A stretch of DNA of 64,000 nucleotides from Paenibacillus sp. BJ-4. GTDB lineage: Bacteria; Bacillota; Bacilli; Paenibacillales; Paenibacillaceae. The notes under the pieces are model-generated. The model searched no databases, was not told the DNA's origin, and saw only the letters and a program-made list of their open reading frames with translations. The position numbers and the translations under genes were made by a program. Positions 10,154-18,693 of this stretch are shown one piece after another (within the stretch, counting starts at the first letter, position 1; each line of letters starts with the position of its first letter). The stretch is from positions 62,001 through 126,000 of the forward strand of contig NZ_JAIVEM010000006.1 in assembly GCF_020404765.1 (NCBI RefSeq), read 5' to 3'.

Positions 10154-10384
10154 ATGGAAGAATTAGTGATAATCATTGCTAAGGCTTTAGTCGATCATCC
10201 GGAAGATGTAACCGTGAAGACCTTGGAGAAGGATCGGCTTGTTGTATATGAGCTTAGTGTGCATCCTGAGGATGTAGGCAAAATCATTGGCAAGCAGGGT
10301 CGCATCGCCAAGGCGCTTCGCACTGTGGTTGCATCAGCAGCCGTTAAGATGGATAAACGGGTTACCGTAGACATCATATCTTAA
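10154..10384 (+). CDS. khpA: KH-domain RNA-binding protein KhpA (YlqC)
   Basis: 76-aa protein made of one KH domain, with the nucleotide-binding loop GKIIGKQGRIAKALR. In Firmicutes KhpA pairs with KhpB/Jag and is linked to cell-elongation control and small-RNA binding. It lies between rpsP and rimM as in Bacillus. Start ATG 10154 follows CGGAGGGTC. Confidence 0.94.
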   Translation: MEELVIIIAKALVDHPEDVTVKTLEKDRLVVYELSVHPEDVGKIIGKQGRIAKALRTVVASAAVKMDKRVTVDIIS

Positions 10385-10390
10385 AGATAT

Positions 10391-10428
10391 ACGAAAGTGG
10401 GTTAGGATGTATGTCCTAACCCTTTTTC
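10391..10428 (+). terminator. Terminator-like hairpin between khpA and rimM
   Basis: GGGTTAGGA and TCCTAACCC pair around TGTATG, with an outer ACGAAA/TTTCGT extension and a run of five T. It sits inside a block normally transcribed together, so it may act as a partial terminator that lowers rimM-trmD expression relative to rpsP. Confidence 0.8.
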
Positions 10429-10480
10429 GTACATGATGAAGATGATATGGAGCGGACCGATTACATGCAGGAGGAACATG

Positions 10481-10996
10481 ATGCAGCAATTGTTTAATGT
10501 CGGGAAAATTGTGAATACCCATGGAATTCGTGGCGAGCTTAAAATATTAGCGACAACTGACTTTCTAGAAGATCGTTTTGCCAAAGGTAGCGAGCTATTG
10601 ATTGTTCCGGCGGATGGTAAAGCACCGATTCCCGTAACTGTCGAGACAGCGCGTTTTCAAAAAAATATGGTCATCGTCAAATTTAAGGAATATCACAATA
10701 TCAATGATGTTGAAAAATATAAAGGTACTTTGTTGAAAGTGTCTGCTGAACGTCTAGGTGAGCTGGAAGAAAATGAATTTTATTTTCATGAAGTTATCGG
10801 CCTTGAAGTCATTACAGAAGACGGAGAAAAGCTTGGTGTGGTCAAAGAAATTTTGACTCCGGGAGCCAATGATGTATGGGTAGTCAAAATGCCTAGTGGC
10901 AAGGAACTGTTACTGCCGTATATAGAGAGTGTTATTTTGAATGTAAACGTGCGCGAAAAACGGGCTACGGTACGGTTAATGGAAGGACTGCTGTAA
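10481..10996 (+). CDS. rimM: 16S rRNA maturation factor RimM
   Basis: 171-aa assembly factor for the 30S head that binds S19. The N-terminal domain begins FNVGKIVNTHGIRGELK, and the C-terminal PRC-barrel begins near GLEVITEDGEKLGVVKEIL. Two ATGs stand in tandem (10478, 10481); 10481 has better spacing (6 bp) from AGGAGG at 10469-10474. The frame is open upstream, but that segment (MKMIWSGPITCRR...) has no family resemblance. The stop is immediately followed by the trmD ATG. Confidence 0.94.
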   Translation: MQQLFNVGKIVNTHGIRGELKILATTDFLEDRFAKGSELLIVPADGKAPIPVTVETARFQKNMVIVKFKEYHNINDVEKYKGTLLKVSAERLGELEENEFYFHEVIGLEVITEDGEKLGVVKEILTPGANDVWVVKMPSGKELLLPYIESVILNVNVREKRATVRLMEGLL

Positions 10997-11815
10997 ATGC
11001 GGCTGGATGTGCTGACCCTGTTTCCTGAAATGTTTGATGGTGTATTTAATGCAAGTATTCTGGGAAAAGCAAGGGATAAGGGAATAGTTTCACTGCAAGC
11101 GATTAATTTTCGCCAGTATGCCGGAAACAAGCATGGACAAGTAGATGATACGCCCTATGGCGGTGGGGGCGGCATGGTATTGAAGCCTGATCCTATTTTT
11201 GCCGCGGTGGAAGCGCTGTTGGATGAATCAGAGCGTTCCATATTAGAGGGTTCCGATGAAATCGTCCATAATGAAAAAAACGAAGCAAACGCTGATTTGA
11301 AAGCTCCGCGTATCATTTTGATGTGTCCACAAGGAGAGACCTTTACGCAAAAGAAAGCGGAAGAGCTGGCCCAAGAGGACCATCTTATTTTTATATGTGG
11401 ACATTATGAGGGCTATGATGAGCGGATTCGCGAGCATCTGGTAACTGATGAGCTTTCTATCGGCGATTATGTACTGACTGGTGGAGAACTGCCGGCGATG
11501 GTCGTTATTGATAGTGTGACACGGCTGCTACCGGGAGTGCTGGGCAATGAAACAAGTGCAATTACAGACTCATTTAGCACGGGACTGTTAGAGTACCCGC
11601 ATTATACCCGGCCTGCTGAGTTTAGGGGCTGGAAAGTACCTGATGTGCTGCTGTCGGGGCATCACGTTAATATTGATGCCTGGAGACGACAGGAAGCATT
11701 GCGCCGTACGGTCGAACGCCGACCTGACCTGCTGGAGAAGGCTGAACTGACAGGTAAGGAGCGCGAGTGGATTGAGGAGCATTGCAAACCGGACTGTTCG
11801 GGGAATAAGCGTTAA
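10997..11815 (+). CDS. trmD: tRNA (guanine-37-N1)-methyltransferase TrmD
   Basis: SAM-dependent enzyme making m1G37 in tRNA, which prevents +1 frameshifting. The trefoil-knot SPOUT core is visible as [11 protein letters not shown] and [31 protein letters not shown]. At 272 aa it is longer than the usual ~245 aa because of an acidic insert (about residues 75-95, [19 protein letters not shown]) ahead of the knot. It starts on the base after the rimM stop, so translation is probably coupled. Confidence 0.96.
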   Translation: MRLDVLTLFPEMFDGVFNASILGKARDKGIVSLQAINFRQYAGNKHGQVDDTPYGGGGGMVLKPDPIFAAVEALLDESERSILEGSDEIVHNEKNEANADLKAPRIILMCPQGETFTQKKAEELAQEDHLIFICGHYEGYDERIREHLVTDELSIGDYVLTGGELPAMVVIDSVTRLLPGVLGNETSAITDSFSTGLLEYPHYTRPAEFRGWKVPDVLLSGHHVNIDAWRRQEALRRTVERRPDLLEKAELTGKEREWIEEHCKPDCSGNKR

Positions 11816-11910
11816 AGCGCTTTAGCCATAAGTGGATTTGAAAGCAGGTAGTGACCTGTTCTATAATGAAGTCAATTAAATAAAATGTTTGGTCAAATCC
11901 CTTTTTGTTG

Positions 11911-11939
11911 TTGCAATGCGGTAACCTCCATGATACAAT
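11911..11939 (+). promoter_or_regulatory. Sigma-A type promoter of rplS
   Basis: TTGCAA (11911-11916) and TACAAT (11934-11939) are separated by 17 bp. They lie about 100 bp before rplS and give L19 its own transcript. Confidence 0.65.
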
Positions 11940-11945
11940 AAATCT

Positions 11946-12041
11946 GTTGTGTGTAATACGGTGGTCCTCTGTGGATGATGAAGGAAACGGATGTGTTTCC
12001 AGAAGAAGCATGAACACCTGTACGGAAGGAGGGAGTCATAG
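11946..12041 (+). ncRNA. Probable L19 (rplS) leader RNA
   Basis: The 5' untranslated region between the promoter and rplS contains a GGAAAC/GTTTCC hairpin (around 11981-12000) and other short stems before GGAAGGAGGG. A leader RNA that controls rplS is known in Firmicutes (Rfam L19_leader); identity here rests on position and the hairpin, not a model match. Confidence 0.45.
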
Positions 12042-12386
12042 ATGAATATCGTCCAAGCGATCACTGAAGAACAACTGCGTAAAGATATGCCTAACTTTCG
12101 TCCTGGTGACACTTTGAAAGTGCACGTGAAAGTTATCGAGGGAACTCGTGAGCGTATCCAGTTGTTTGAAGGTGTAGTAATTAAACGCCGTGGTGGTGGA
12201 ATCAGTGAGACTTTTACAGTTCGTAAAATTTCTTACGGTGTAGGTGTGGAAAGAACTTTCCCGCTTCATTCCCCAAAAATCGATAAAATCGAAGTGGCTC
12301 GCCGTGGTAAAGTGCGTCGTGCGAAGCTTTATTATCTTCGTGAACTGCGCGGTAAAGCAGCGAGAATTAAAGAAATTCGTCGTTAA
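12042..12386 (+). CDS. rplS: 50S ribosomal protein L19
   Basis: 114-aa large-subunit protein at the 30S-50S interface. [33 protein letters not shown] and [17 protein letters not shown] are diagnostic. Start ATG 12042 follows GGAAGGAGGGAG. A terminator follows at 12398-12434, making this a monocistronic unit. Confidence 0.97.
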   Translation: MNIVQAITEEQLRKDMPNFRPGDTLKVHVKVIEGTRERIQLFEGVVIKRRGGGISETFTVRKISYGVGVERTFPLHSPKIDKIEVARRGKVRRAKLYYLRELRGKAARIKEIRR

Positions 12387-12397
12387 TACAACGAATA

Positions 12398-12434
12398 ACG
12401 AAAGGGGCTTGGTTACAAGCTCCTTTCGTTTTTT
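12398..12434 (+). terminator. Intrinsic terminator after rplS
   Basis: ACGAAAGGGGCTTG and CAAGCTCCTTTCGT pair around GTTA and are followed by TTTTTT. Confidence 0.92.
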
Positions 12435-12487
12435 CTACGTACATAGGGAACTGTGGATTATTGACCGTAAAGAGAGGACAGTGAGCT

Positions 12488-13114
12488 ATGGAGCAAGAAG
12501 TAGGACAAGGAGCTGCACAGCAGCCAACCGATCAGGATGGTACGCCCAAACGTAAACCAAAAAATGAGATTTTTGAGTGGCTCAAGGCCATCATTATTGC
12601 GTTAGTGCTTGTCTTTTTAATCCGTTGGCTTCTCTTTAAGCCGTTTATTGTGGATGGACCGTCGATGCAGCCTAACTTTCATACCGGAGAACGCGTCATT
12701 GTAAATGAAATTTTGTATGATTTCCGTGCCCCTAAACCGGGTGAAGTGATTGTGTTCCATGTTCCGGAAGAAGGAAGAGACTTCATTAAGCGTGTCATTG
12801 CCGTTGCGGGTGATACGGTCAAGGTAGAAGGCGACACGATTACAGTGAATGGTAAGCCAATTCAGGAACCTTATCTCAAGGCCCCTTTGGCAGAAGCGCA
12901 TCAAAATGGCGAGCTTTACAATAAGTTTACCAATTTTCCAAATGAGAAGTTTAAGAATGGAAAAGTTCCAGAAGGGCATATTTTTGTTATGGGCGATAAC
13001 CGTTCCAATAGTACAGACAGTCGGATGATTGGATATATTGATTTGAAGGAAGTTGTGGGCCGGGCTGACGTTATTTTCTGGCCAGCGAAGGATATGCAGT
13101 GGATTAACCACTAA
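12488..13114 (+). CDS. lepB: Type I signal peptidase
   Basis: Membrane serine protease that removes signal peptides from exported proteins. The 208-aa protein has an acidic, Gln-rich cytoplasmic start, one transmembrane helix (about residues 33-50) and an extracytoplasmic catalytic domain. The Ser/Lys dyad is Ser59 in DGPSMQPNF and Lys101 in DFIKRVIAV; box E is GHIFVMGDNRSNSTDSR. The single N-terminal helix is typical of Gram-positive SipS/SipT enzymes. Start ATG 12488 lies behind AGAGAGGACAGTGAGCT. Confidence 0.95.
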   Translation: MEQEVGQGAAQQPTDQDGTPKRKPKNEIFEWLKAIIIALVLVFLIRWLLFKPFIVDGPSMQPNFHTGERVIVNEILYDFRAPKPGEVIVFHVPEEGRDFIKRVIAVAGDTVKVEGDTITVNGKPIQEPYLKAPLAEAHQNGELYNKFTNFPNEKFKNGKVPEGHIFVMGDNRSNSTDSRMIGYIDLKEVVGRADVIFWPAKDMQWINH

Positions 13115-13200
13115 ACTAACTAATATGCAGGAAAGCTGCCGTAATTCTAGCTAACGCCTAAAAGGCTAATGCAGGAGTTGCGATCAATGAGGTGATGACG

Positions 13201-14061
13201 GTGACGATTCAATGGTTTCCTGGTCATATGACCAGAGCGCGCCGCCAAATTGAAGCAAAATTAAAGCTGATTGATTTGGTAATTGAGCTGATTGATGCTC
13301 GATTGCCGCTTTCCAGCCGAAATCCAATGATTGATGATATTTTGCAAGGGAAGCCGCGAATGATTATTTTGAATAAGGCAGATTTGGCAGACCCGGTAGT
13401 ATCGCAGCAGTGGATTGCCTACTTTAAGGAGCAGGGGCAAATAGCCTTTCAGGTGGATGCTACGACAGGGACAGGGATGAAGGAAATTCCGGTTCAGGCC
13501 AAGCTGTTACTTAAGGAAAAAATAGATCGACAGATTTCCAAAGGAATGAATCCGCGTCCTATACGTGCTTTGATTGTCGGTATTCCGAATGTCGGCAAAT
13601 CGACACTAATCAATCGAATGGCAGGACGTAATATTGCAGCTACGGGTGATCGTCCGGGGGTAACGAAGGCACAGCAGTGGATCAAGACCGGAGAAATTGA
13701 GTTGCTGGATACACCGGGTATTTTGTGGCCTAAATTTGAGGATCAGAATGTCGGCTATCGTCTAGCAGTTACAGGAGCGATCAAAGAAGAAATTCTCAAC
13801 GTAGAGGATATCGCCTTTTTCGCTACAAAATATTTTGTCCAATATTATTGGGGTGCCATGGCAGAGCGTTTTGAACTTACCGAACGTCCTGAAGATATAG
13901 AAAATCCTGATGATGTTGTCAGTGTTATGGAAGCCATCGGACGTAAACGTGGCTGTATTGTTAGTGGCGGACGTGTAGATCTCGAAAAGGCGTCAAAAAT
14001 TATTTTACGTGAGCTGCGTGCAGGGAAGCTGGGACGTTTCAGTTTGGAAGCTCCTTACTGA
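13201..14061 (+). CDS. rbgA: Ribosome biogenesis GTPase RbgA (YlqF)
   Basis: Circularly permuted GTPase required for late 50S assembly. The order is G4 (NKADL), then G1 ([16 protein letters not shown]), then G3 (DTPG), as expected for the family. I choose GTG 13201 because it yields [15 protein letters not shown], the standard N-terminus, 5-6 bp after GAGGTGA; ATG 13195 and GTG 13192 are in frame and possible. Length 286 aa. It sits between lepB and rnhB as in Bacillus. Confidence 0.94.
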   Translation: MTIQWFPGHMTRARRQIEAKLKLIDLVIELIDARLPLSSRNPMIDDILQGKPRMIILNKADLADPVVSQQWIAYFKEQGQIAFQVDATTGTGMKEIPVQAKLLLKEKIDRQISKGMNPRPIRALIVGIPNVGKSTLINRMAGRNIAATGDRPGVTKAQQWIKTGEIELLDTPGILWPKFEDQNVGYRLAVTGAIKEEILNVEDIAFFATKYFVQYYWGAMAERFELTERPEDIENPDDVVSVMEAIGRKRGCIVSGGRVDLEKASKIILRELRAGKLGRFSLEAPY

Positions 14062-14109
14062 TTGTGGTCGGTGTGCCCGAAACAGAACATAGCAAATTGC
14101 GGCAAGGAA

Positions 14110-14148
14110 GAACCTTCCCCATCTCTCCGGAGAGGAGGAAGGTTTTTT
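14110..14148 (+). terminator. Intrinsic terminator after rbgA
   Basis: AACCTTCC..ATCTCT and AGAG..GGAAGGTT pair around CCGG and are followed by TTTTTT. Confidence 0.9.
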
Positions 14149-14266
14149 GGTATGTAAAGGCAGATAGAAAAGGGTTTTGGACGGTCCGGGTCTGTGGTAA
14201 GCTGAATTACATCATACAGAGCTACGGCATGAATGAAGCGTTAAACTACATATAGATGGGCAGGTA

Positions 14267-14920
14267 TTGAATGTGGAAGATAAAGTGGTAGTGGTGAAGG
14301 ATATGCTGCACTATGAAAAAAAGTGCTGGGAGCAGTCCTGCGAGCGAATCGCTGGTATCGACGAGGTAGGGCGAGGGTGCTTGTTCGGGGATGTTGTGGC
14401 TGCAGCCGTTATTTTACCAGTAGGGGAGTTGCTGGAGGGTGTAGATGATTCCAAAAAACTGACGGACAAGAAGAGAGAAGCATACTACGAGCTCATTATG
14501 GAGAAGGCCATTGCTGTAGGAGTAGGCTATGTAGATGCACGGACGATTGATGAGATCAATATTAAACAGGCAGCTCGTTTGGCCATGAAGCAGGCTATTG
14601 AAGCTTTATCTGTATCTCCTGATTATTTACTTGTGGATGCTGAAAAGGTGGATGTCCCCATTCCTCAGCTGTCTATTATTAAGGGAGATGCGAATAGCCA
14701 ATCTATTGCTGCGGCTTCTATCATCGCGAAGGTTACCCGTGATCGGCTGTGTAAAGGCGAATGGGATGCAAAGTATCCGGAATACGGAATTGCCATACAT
14801 AAAGGCTATGCAACCAAGTTGCATAGGGAACAAATATTGGCACTAGGACCTACGGAGATGCATAGATGCAGTTTTTTGGGTAATTTGCTGACAGAGCAGC
14901 CAACGCTGTTTGATCTGTAA
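14267..14920 (+). CDS. rnhB: Ribonuclease HII
   Basis: Endonuclease that cuts RNA in RNA/DNA hybrids and at single ribonucleotides in DNA. The 217-aa protein has the type 2 RNase H acidic residues: Asp and Glu in AGIDEVGRGCLFGD, Asp in LLVDAEKVD, and a later Asp in the SIIAKVTRDRL stretch. The start is uncertain. TTG 14267 has only a weak GGGCAGG nearby, and in-frame GTG 14273 and ATG 14303 are alternatives that would shorten the poorly conserved leader. Confidence 0.92.
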   Translation: MNVEDKVVVVKDMLHYEKKCWEQSCERIAGIDEVGRGCLFGDVVAAAVILPVGELLEGVDDSKKLTDKKREAYYELIMEKAIAVGVGYVDARTIDEINIKQAARLAMKQAIEALSVSPDYLLVDAEKVDVPIPQLSIIKGDANSQSIAAASIIAKVTRDRLCKGEWDAKYPEYGIAIHKGYATKLHREQILALGPTEMHRCSFLGNLLTEQPTLFDL

Positions 14921-15011
14921 AGCCTTATTATGAAACGGGACTATGCCGATATAATGTATACCCAATAAAATAGGCCCTTTAGATAGAGGGATAAAGGAGA
15001 GGAGGGGCGAT

Positions 15012-17126
15012 ATGAACATCGGATCAGTATTTCGTGGATTATTTGGTGATGTGAAGGCGGGAGAGGTCAAAAAGCTCGATATGCAGCCAGGCCAAGTCGT
15101 AAGGGGCATCGTATTAAAGGTCTCTGAGGACGGCGGTGAGGCTGTGCTGCAAATACAAGGCTCTCAAGTCAGAGCAAAGCTGGAAACCCCTCTTCAGCCT
15201 GGACAGACCACAACATTTCAGGTACAACCGGCTTCCCCCAGTGGAATGACGGTACTTAAGCCTTTGAACGATGCTGCTAATGCACCACAGCAAACCGTAG
15301 CTCTCGCAGATGTGTTGGAATCGGTAGGATTGCCGGATACAGCTCAGAACAGAGCGCTTATCCAGGTCATGCAAAAAAATGGTGTACCACTGACATCGGA
15401 AAATGCAGCTTCTTTGAGAGAAGCGTTGGCAAAGCAACCTGGCAATGTACAATTAGGAACGTTTGTACAGGCGGCGGCCGTTGCTTTTCAGCGGGGACTT
15501 CCATTGACGGCTGATAGCATTAACGGCTTGCGCCAAGCAATGTTTGGTCCTCCTTTAAATGATCTGCTATCATCATTGGAGCAGGAGATCGAAACGGTAT
15601 TAAAGCAGCTGGGACAGGGAGCATCATCTACAGACCAGACAACTAGAGAAGCAACAGCGATAACGGGAGCTGATCGAGCATCAGCTAGTCCGGCAGGCAC
15701 CTCTACCATTGGGGTTGTAGATACGCCGGAAGGTCAAGCGCCTGCATTATCCAAGGACACCTCTGCTGCTGTAAAACAGGCAGAAGCTGGACAAGCAGCA
15801 GGAGGCAAGGAGTTGCTGAAAGGGACACAGGCAGCCAACCTTGTTGTTGCTGCTGCGGGGAATGAAACGAATGCTTTGGCTACAGAGCCGGATGCTCCGG
15901 CCAGGGCTGCATTTGGAGCCCTAGGGACTGCTCCAGAAGAAGCGGAGGCAGCCAATGGGCGTGGAGCGACAGTGGCTTCGGACACTGTCGCAAATGCGCC
16001 TGAATTGGGCGCTGACGCATTAAGCGGCTCCCGTACCAGAGCAGAGCAGGGGCAGCATGCTGCCACGACAAGTACGCAGCTTAAGGATGCTAATGGCACT
16101 CCAGCGGCGGCAACGACAGAGCCTGCCGGGGCGAAGCCAGCGGCAACCGCTGCTCCAGCTGAACGTACAGCCGTACAGACAGCTGGCGGAACTGCTGTGC
16201 CGCAAGCCGCGGCGGAGGCGCCGCTCCAGCGGCTGCGCACGCTGCTGCAAGAGCTGCGCGCAGCGGTCCCACCCGCGCTGGGCACGACCGCGACGGAGCA
16301 GCCCGCACCGGAGGCGTCGCAGCCGGCGGCGAGCGCTCCGCGGGCTACAGACACCGCTGCTTCGCAGCCAGCGGCGTCTGTAGCGTCCAGCACGCAGCTC
16401 ACCCCCACGGAGGACCCGTGGGTGGGCCGTGTGCTAAAGCTGCTCGGCGCAGAGCACGAGCAGCAAGTACACCGCGCGGCTGCTCAGCCCGCGCAAGGGA
16501 CGACGGCACGCTTGGAGCCGCCGGAGGGAGCGTCGCAGCCACTGCCGGGGTTAGCAGCTGCGTCAGGCGGCACGGTGTCAGCCGATGCAGACACCGTAAA
16601 AGGGGCGCTGCTCCAGCTGATGAGCAGCGATGACCTGCCGCCCACTTTGAAAGAGGCGGCCCAGCAGGTCGTACAGCACCTGACGGGTCAGCAGTTGCTG
16701 CTAAATACGGACCGGACGGCTCCTTTTGCACAAGTACACATGTTTATTCCATTTGTCGGACCGGACGGTCGTGAAACAGCTACAATTCAGATTCAGTCTC
16801 GTCGTGGCAAACGGGGGGAGCTGGATTCATCCAACTGTCGTCTTTGGTTTGATTTGGACATGAAGGGGCTTGGACCGACGTTAGTGGATGTACAAGTCGT
16901 GGACCGGATTGTGAGTCTCAAGCTCCATAATGATCAGGAGTGGGCCGCTTCGCTGTTAACCAGCGGGCGTGAATCCATAAATGCGGTGCTGGAGTCATTA
17001 GGATACCAACTTCTATCGCTTCGTACCGAGCCTATGCCCATCAGAACTGAACCGGACAGTCTCGTTTCTTCTGAGGTACAAAGCTATGTACCTCAGCCGT
17101 ATAAAGGAGTCGATCTTAAAATATGA
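15012..17126 (+). CDS. FliK-like hook-length control family protein (YlqG type)
   Basis: 704-aa protein in the position of ylqG, between rnhB and ylqH. An ordered N-terminal part (about 1-190) is followed by a very long Ala/Thr/Gln/Pro-rich low-complexity region (about 200-560), then a C-terminal FliK-type domain from about residue 585 with FVGPDGRETATIQIQ and a Leu-rich SLKLHNDQEWAASLLTSG tail. In true FliK the C-terminal domain switches flagellar export specificity. Here a FlhB-like fragment gene (ylqH) follows with a 4-bp overlap, so the two may form a second, poorly understood FliK/FlhB-like pair. DNA in the repeat region (16.2-16.6 kb) is strikingly GC-rich. Start ATG 15012 follows GAGAGGAGGGG. 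Confidence 0.7.
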   Translation: MNIGSVFRGLFGDVKAGEVKKLDMQPGQVVRGIVLKVSEDGGEAVLQIQGSQVRAKLETPLQPGQTTTFQVQPASPSGMTVLKPLNDAANAPQQTVALADVLESVGLPDTAQNRALIQVMQKNGVPLTSENAASLREALAKQPGNVQLGTFVQAAAVAFQRGLPLTADSINGLRQAMFGPPLNDLLSSLEQEIETVLKQLGQGASSTDQTTREATAITGADRASASPAGTSTIGVVDTPEGQAPALSKDTSAAVKQAEAGQAAGGKELLKGTQAANLVVAAAGNETNALATEPDAPARAAFGALGTAPEEAEAANGRGATVASDTVANAPELGADALSGSRTRAEQGQHAATTSTQLKDANGTPAAATTEPAGAKPAATAAPAERTAVQTAGGTAVPQAAAEAPLQRLRTLLQELRAAVPPALGTTATEQPAPEASQPAASAPRATDTAASQPAASVASSTQLTPTEDPWVGRVLKLLGAEHEQQVHRAAAQPAQGTTARLEPPEGASQPLPGLAAASGGTVSADADTVKGALLQLMSSDDLPPTLKEAAQQVVQHLTGQQLLLNTDRTAPFAQVHMFIPFVGPDGRETATIQIQSRRGKRGELDSSNCRLWFDLDMKGLGPTLVDVQVVDRIVSLKLHNDQEWAASLLTSGRESINAVLESLGYQLLSLRTEPMPIRTEPDSLVSSEVQSYVPQPYKGVDLKI

Positions 17127-17422
17127 AAGAGCCTTTGGAAGCTCCCTCTCCTTCCAGGAAGAAGGCGGTCGCTCTTAAATATACGCCCGGTGAGAACGAA
17201 GCACCGGTTGTCGTTGCCAAGGGGAGCGGCCGTATTGCTGATAGCATTTTAGAAAAAGCCAAAGAGCATGGTGTTCCCGTACAGGAGGATGCTGCGCTGG
17301 TTGAGGTATTGTCCAAGCTGGATTTGGACGAGCAAATTCCTGCGGAGCTCTATCAATTGGTAGCAGAAGTGCTTACCTATATATATCAAATGGATAGGCT
17401 TGCTCCGAGGGATGATGGGTGA
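17123..17422 (+). CDS. ylqH: FlhB C-terminal-domain-like protein YlqH
   Basis: 99-aa protein resembling only the cytoplasmic C-terminal domain of the flagellar export gatekeeper FlhB, without its membrane part. AVALKYTPGENEAPVVVAKGSGRIADSILEKA matches the region after the autocleavage loop, but the NPTH cleavage motif itself is absent: the corresponding stretch begins KYTPGE. It overlaps the preceding FliK-like gene by 4 bp and yraN by 4 bp, so all three are translationally coupled. Confidence 0.82.
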   Translation: MKEPLEAPSPSRKKAVALKYTPGENEAPVVVAKGSGRIADSILEKAKEHGVPVQEDAALVEVLSKLDLDEQIPAELYQLVAEVLTYIYQMDRLAPRDDG

Positions 17423-17805
17423 TGGGAAATGAAATGAGGACCGGAGGCAAGGATCAGCGAAAAGCTAGAGGGACTATGGGCGAACAGGCAGCGGCTTTAT
17501 TTTTGGAAGACTTGGGTTACCATATCATAGCGCGTAATTGGCGTTGCCGAAGCGGTGAACTGGATTTGATTGCCAAGCAGGAGGACACATTCGTGTTTAT
17601 TGAAGTACGTAGTCGAAGCAGCTCCAGGTATGGAACGCCAGCAGAATCGGTCACCGCACGTAAAATAACCCAGGTTCGCCAAACAGCCGCTGTATATTTA
17701 CATATGAACGGGATTGGAGATGTTCCAATCCGTTTTGATATGCTCGCTGTACGATTGACCAAGGAAGCGGCTGTTGTTACCGACCATTTCACTGATGCGT
17801 TCTAG
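17419..17805 (+). CDS. yraN: YraN/UPF0102 family endonuclease-like protein
   Basis: 128-aa member of UPF0102, which has a restriction-endonuclease-like fold and is suspected to act on branched DNA. Visible are the leading GEQAAALFLEDLGYHIIARNWR, the acidic GELDLIAKQ and the FIEVRSRS nuclease-like motif (conserved E and basic residue). The start is GTG 17419, overlapping the ylqH stop by 4 bp. The normal next gene in the core order, comM, follows after the nitroreductase. Confidence 0.9.
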   Translation: MMGNEMRTGGKDQRKARGTMGEQAAALFLEDLGYHIIARNWRCRSGELDLIAKQEDTFVFIEVRSRSSSRYGTPAESVTARKITQVRQTAAVYLHMNGIGDVPIRFDMLAVRLTKEAAVVTDHFTDAF

Positions 17806-17876
17806 AATGCGTTCTAAAAGGGCGAGAACCTTTTCATAAGGGTTAACAGGCGAACTTGAAATTCCATGTATACAGG

Positions 17877-17905
17877 TTGACAGAAAGGAAAGCTAACGGT
17901 ATATT
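17877..17905 (+). promoter_or_regulatory. Promoter of the nitroreductase gene
   Basis: TTGACA (17877-17882) and TATATT (17900-17905) with a 17-bp spacer, a near-consensus sigma-A promoter ending about 70 bp before the start codon. Confidence 0.75.
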
Positions 17906-17909
17906 TTAT

Positions 17910-17924
17910 TGATAATGGTTATCA
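17910..17924. promoter_or_regulatory. Fur box at the nitroreductase promoter
   Basis: TGATAATGGTTATCA is a 7-1-7 palindrome that differs from the Bacillus Fur consensus TGATAATNATTATCA at one base. It begins 5 bp after the -10 element, so bound Fur would block the transcription start. Confidence 0.75.
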
Positions 17925-17976
17925 TTTTCATCATCTAATGGATATCTGGAAGTTGTATCTATGAAGGAGGATATAC

Positions 17977-18528
17977 GTGACAAAGCAAACCTTTAGTGAA
18001 CATGTCATAGATGTAATTCAGGAACGCCGCACAATTAAAAAATTCAAAGTTGATTCCATTCCGGTAGACACCATCAAAGAACTGCTGGACGTCGCTGTAT
18101 GGGCTCCTAACCATAAAATGCGTGAGCCGTGGCGCTTTTTGCTGTTTGCTGGTGAAGGACGGAAAAAGCTTGCTAAAGCTATCGCAGCGGATGTGGGCAA
18201 GGAAAACAAGTTTGAGAGCGGTATTTTGCACAACCCCATTCAGCTTTTAGTTGTACTGGAAGAAGATCCGCGTCAGGCGGTTTGGGATGAGGATTTTGCA
18301 GCGGTCAGCGCTCTTGTGCAAAACTTTATGCTTGCTGCATGGAGTAAGGGAATCGGAACGTTTTGGGTGACAAAACCATTTTTGTATTCGCCTAAATTCC
18401 GTGAACCCTTGGGAATTCAACCGGGTGAAAAGGTTATCGGGATGATATATGCAGGCTATCCTGAGGTTATCCCTGAACCAAGACCACGTACATCGGCAGC
18501 TGATAAGCTGACCCTGTTTGACAAATAA
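17977..18528 (+). CDS. Nitroreductase family protein (FMN), likely Fur-regulated
   Basis: 183-aa FMN-dependent NAD(P)H oxidoreductase. ERRTIKKFKVDSIP matches the family's N-terminal FMN-phosphate motif, and WAPNHKMREPWRF supplies the second FMN contact typical of the YdjA-like subgroup; the C-terminal IGMIYAGYPEVIP strand is also characteristic. The natural substrate cannot be told; quinones and nitro compounds are usual for relatives. A Fur box covers its promoter, which suggests a role under iron limitation, possibly flavin or ferric-chelate reduction. GTG start 17977 follows GAAGGAGGATATAC. It interrupts the usual yraN-comM neighbourhood. Confidence 0.88.
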   Translation: MTKQTFSEHVIDVIQERRTIKKFKVDSIPVDTIKELLDVAVWAPNHKMREPWRFLLFAGEGRKKLAKAIAADVGKENKFESGILHNPIQLLVVLEEDPRQAVWDEDFAAVSALVQNFMLAAWSKGIGTFWVTKPFLYSPKFREPLGIQPGEKVIGMIYAGYPEVIPEPRPRTSAADKLTLFDK

Positions 18529-18693
18529 TCTGTGGTCAGATAATCTTAATTAAGGCTTATAAAAGCCTGCTTTGGAATTGAATTTTGGAACATTATATTT
18601 GCAGTGAATGAAAATTTGGAAGCACCTTTTTTCATATATGCAATGATTCCTATTTGGGAGACATTTCAATATGAGGAGAGGTGCTTTTTTGTT

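Noticed and set aside
14064..14255. 63-codon frame between rbgA and rnhB
   Set aside because: It spans a terminator hairpin and has no ribosome binding site or homology that I can recognise.
15734..16408. Long reverse-strand frame opposite the FliK-like gene
   Set aside because: It is an Ala/Ser/Val-rich artefact of the GC-rich repeat, with no ribosome binding site or family resemblance.
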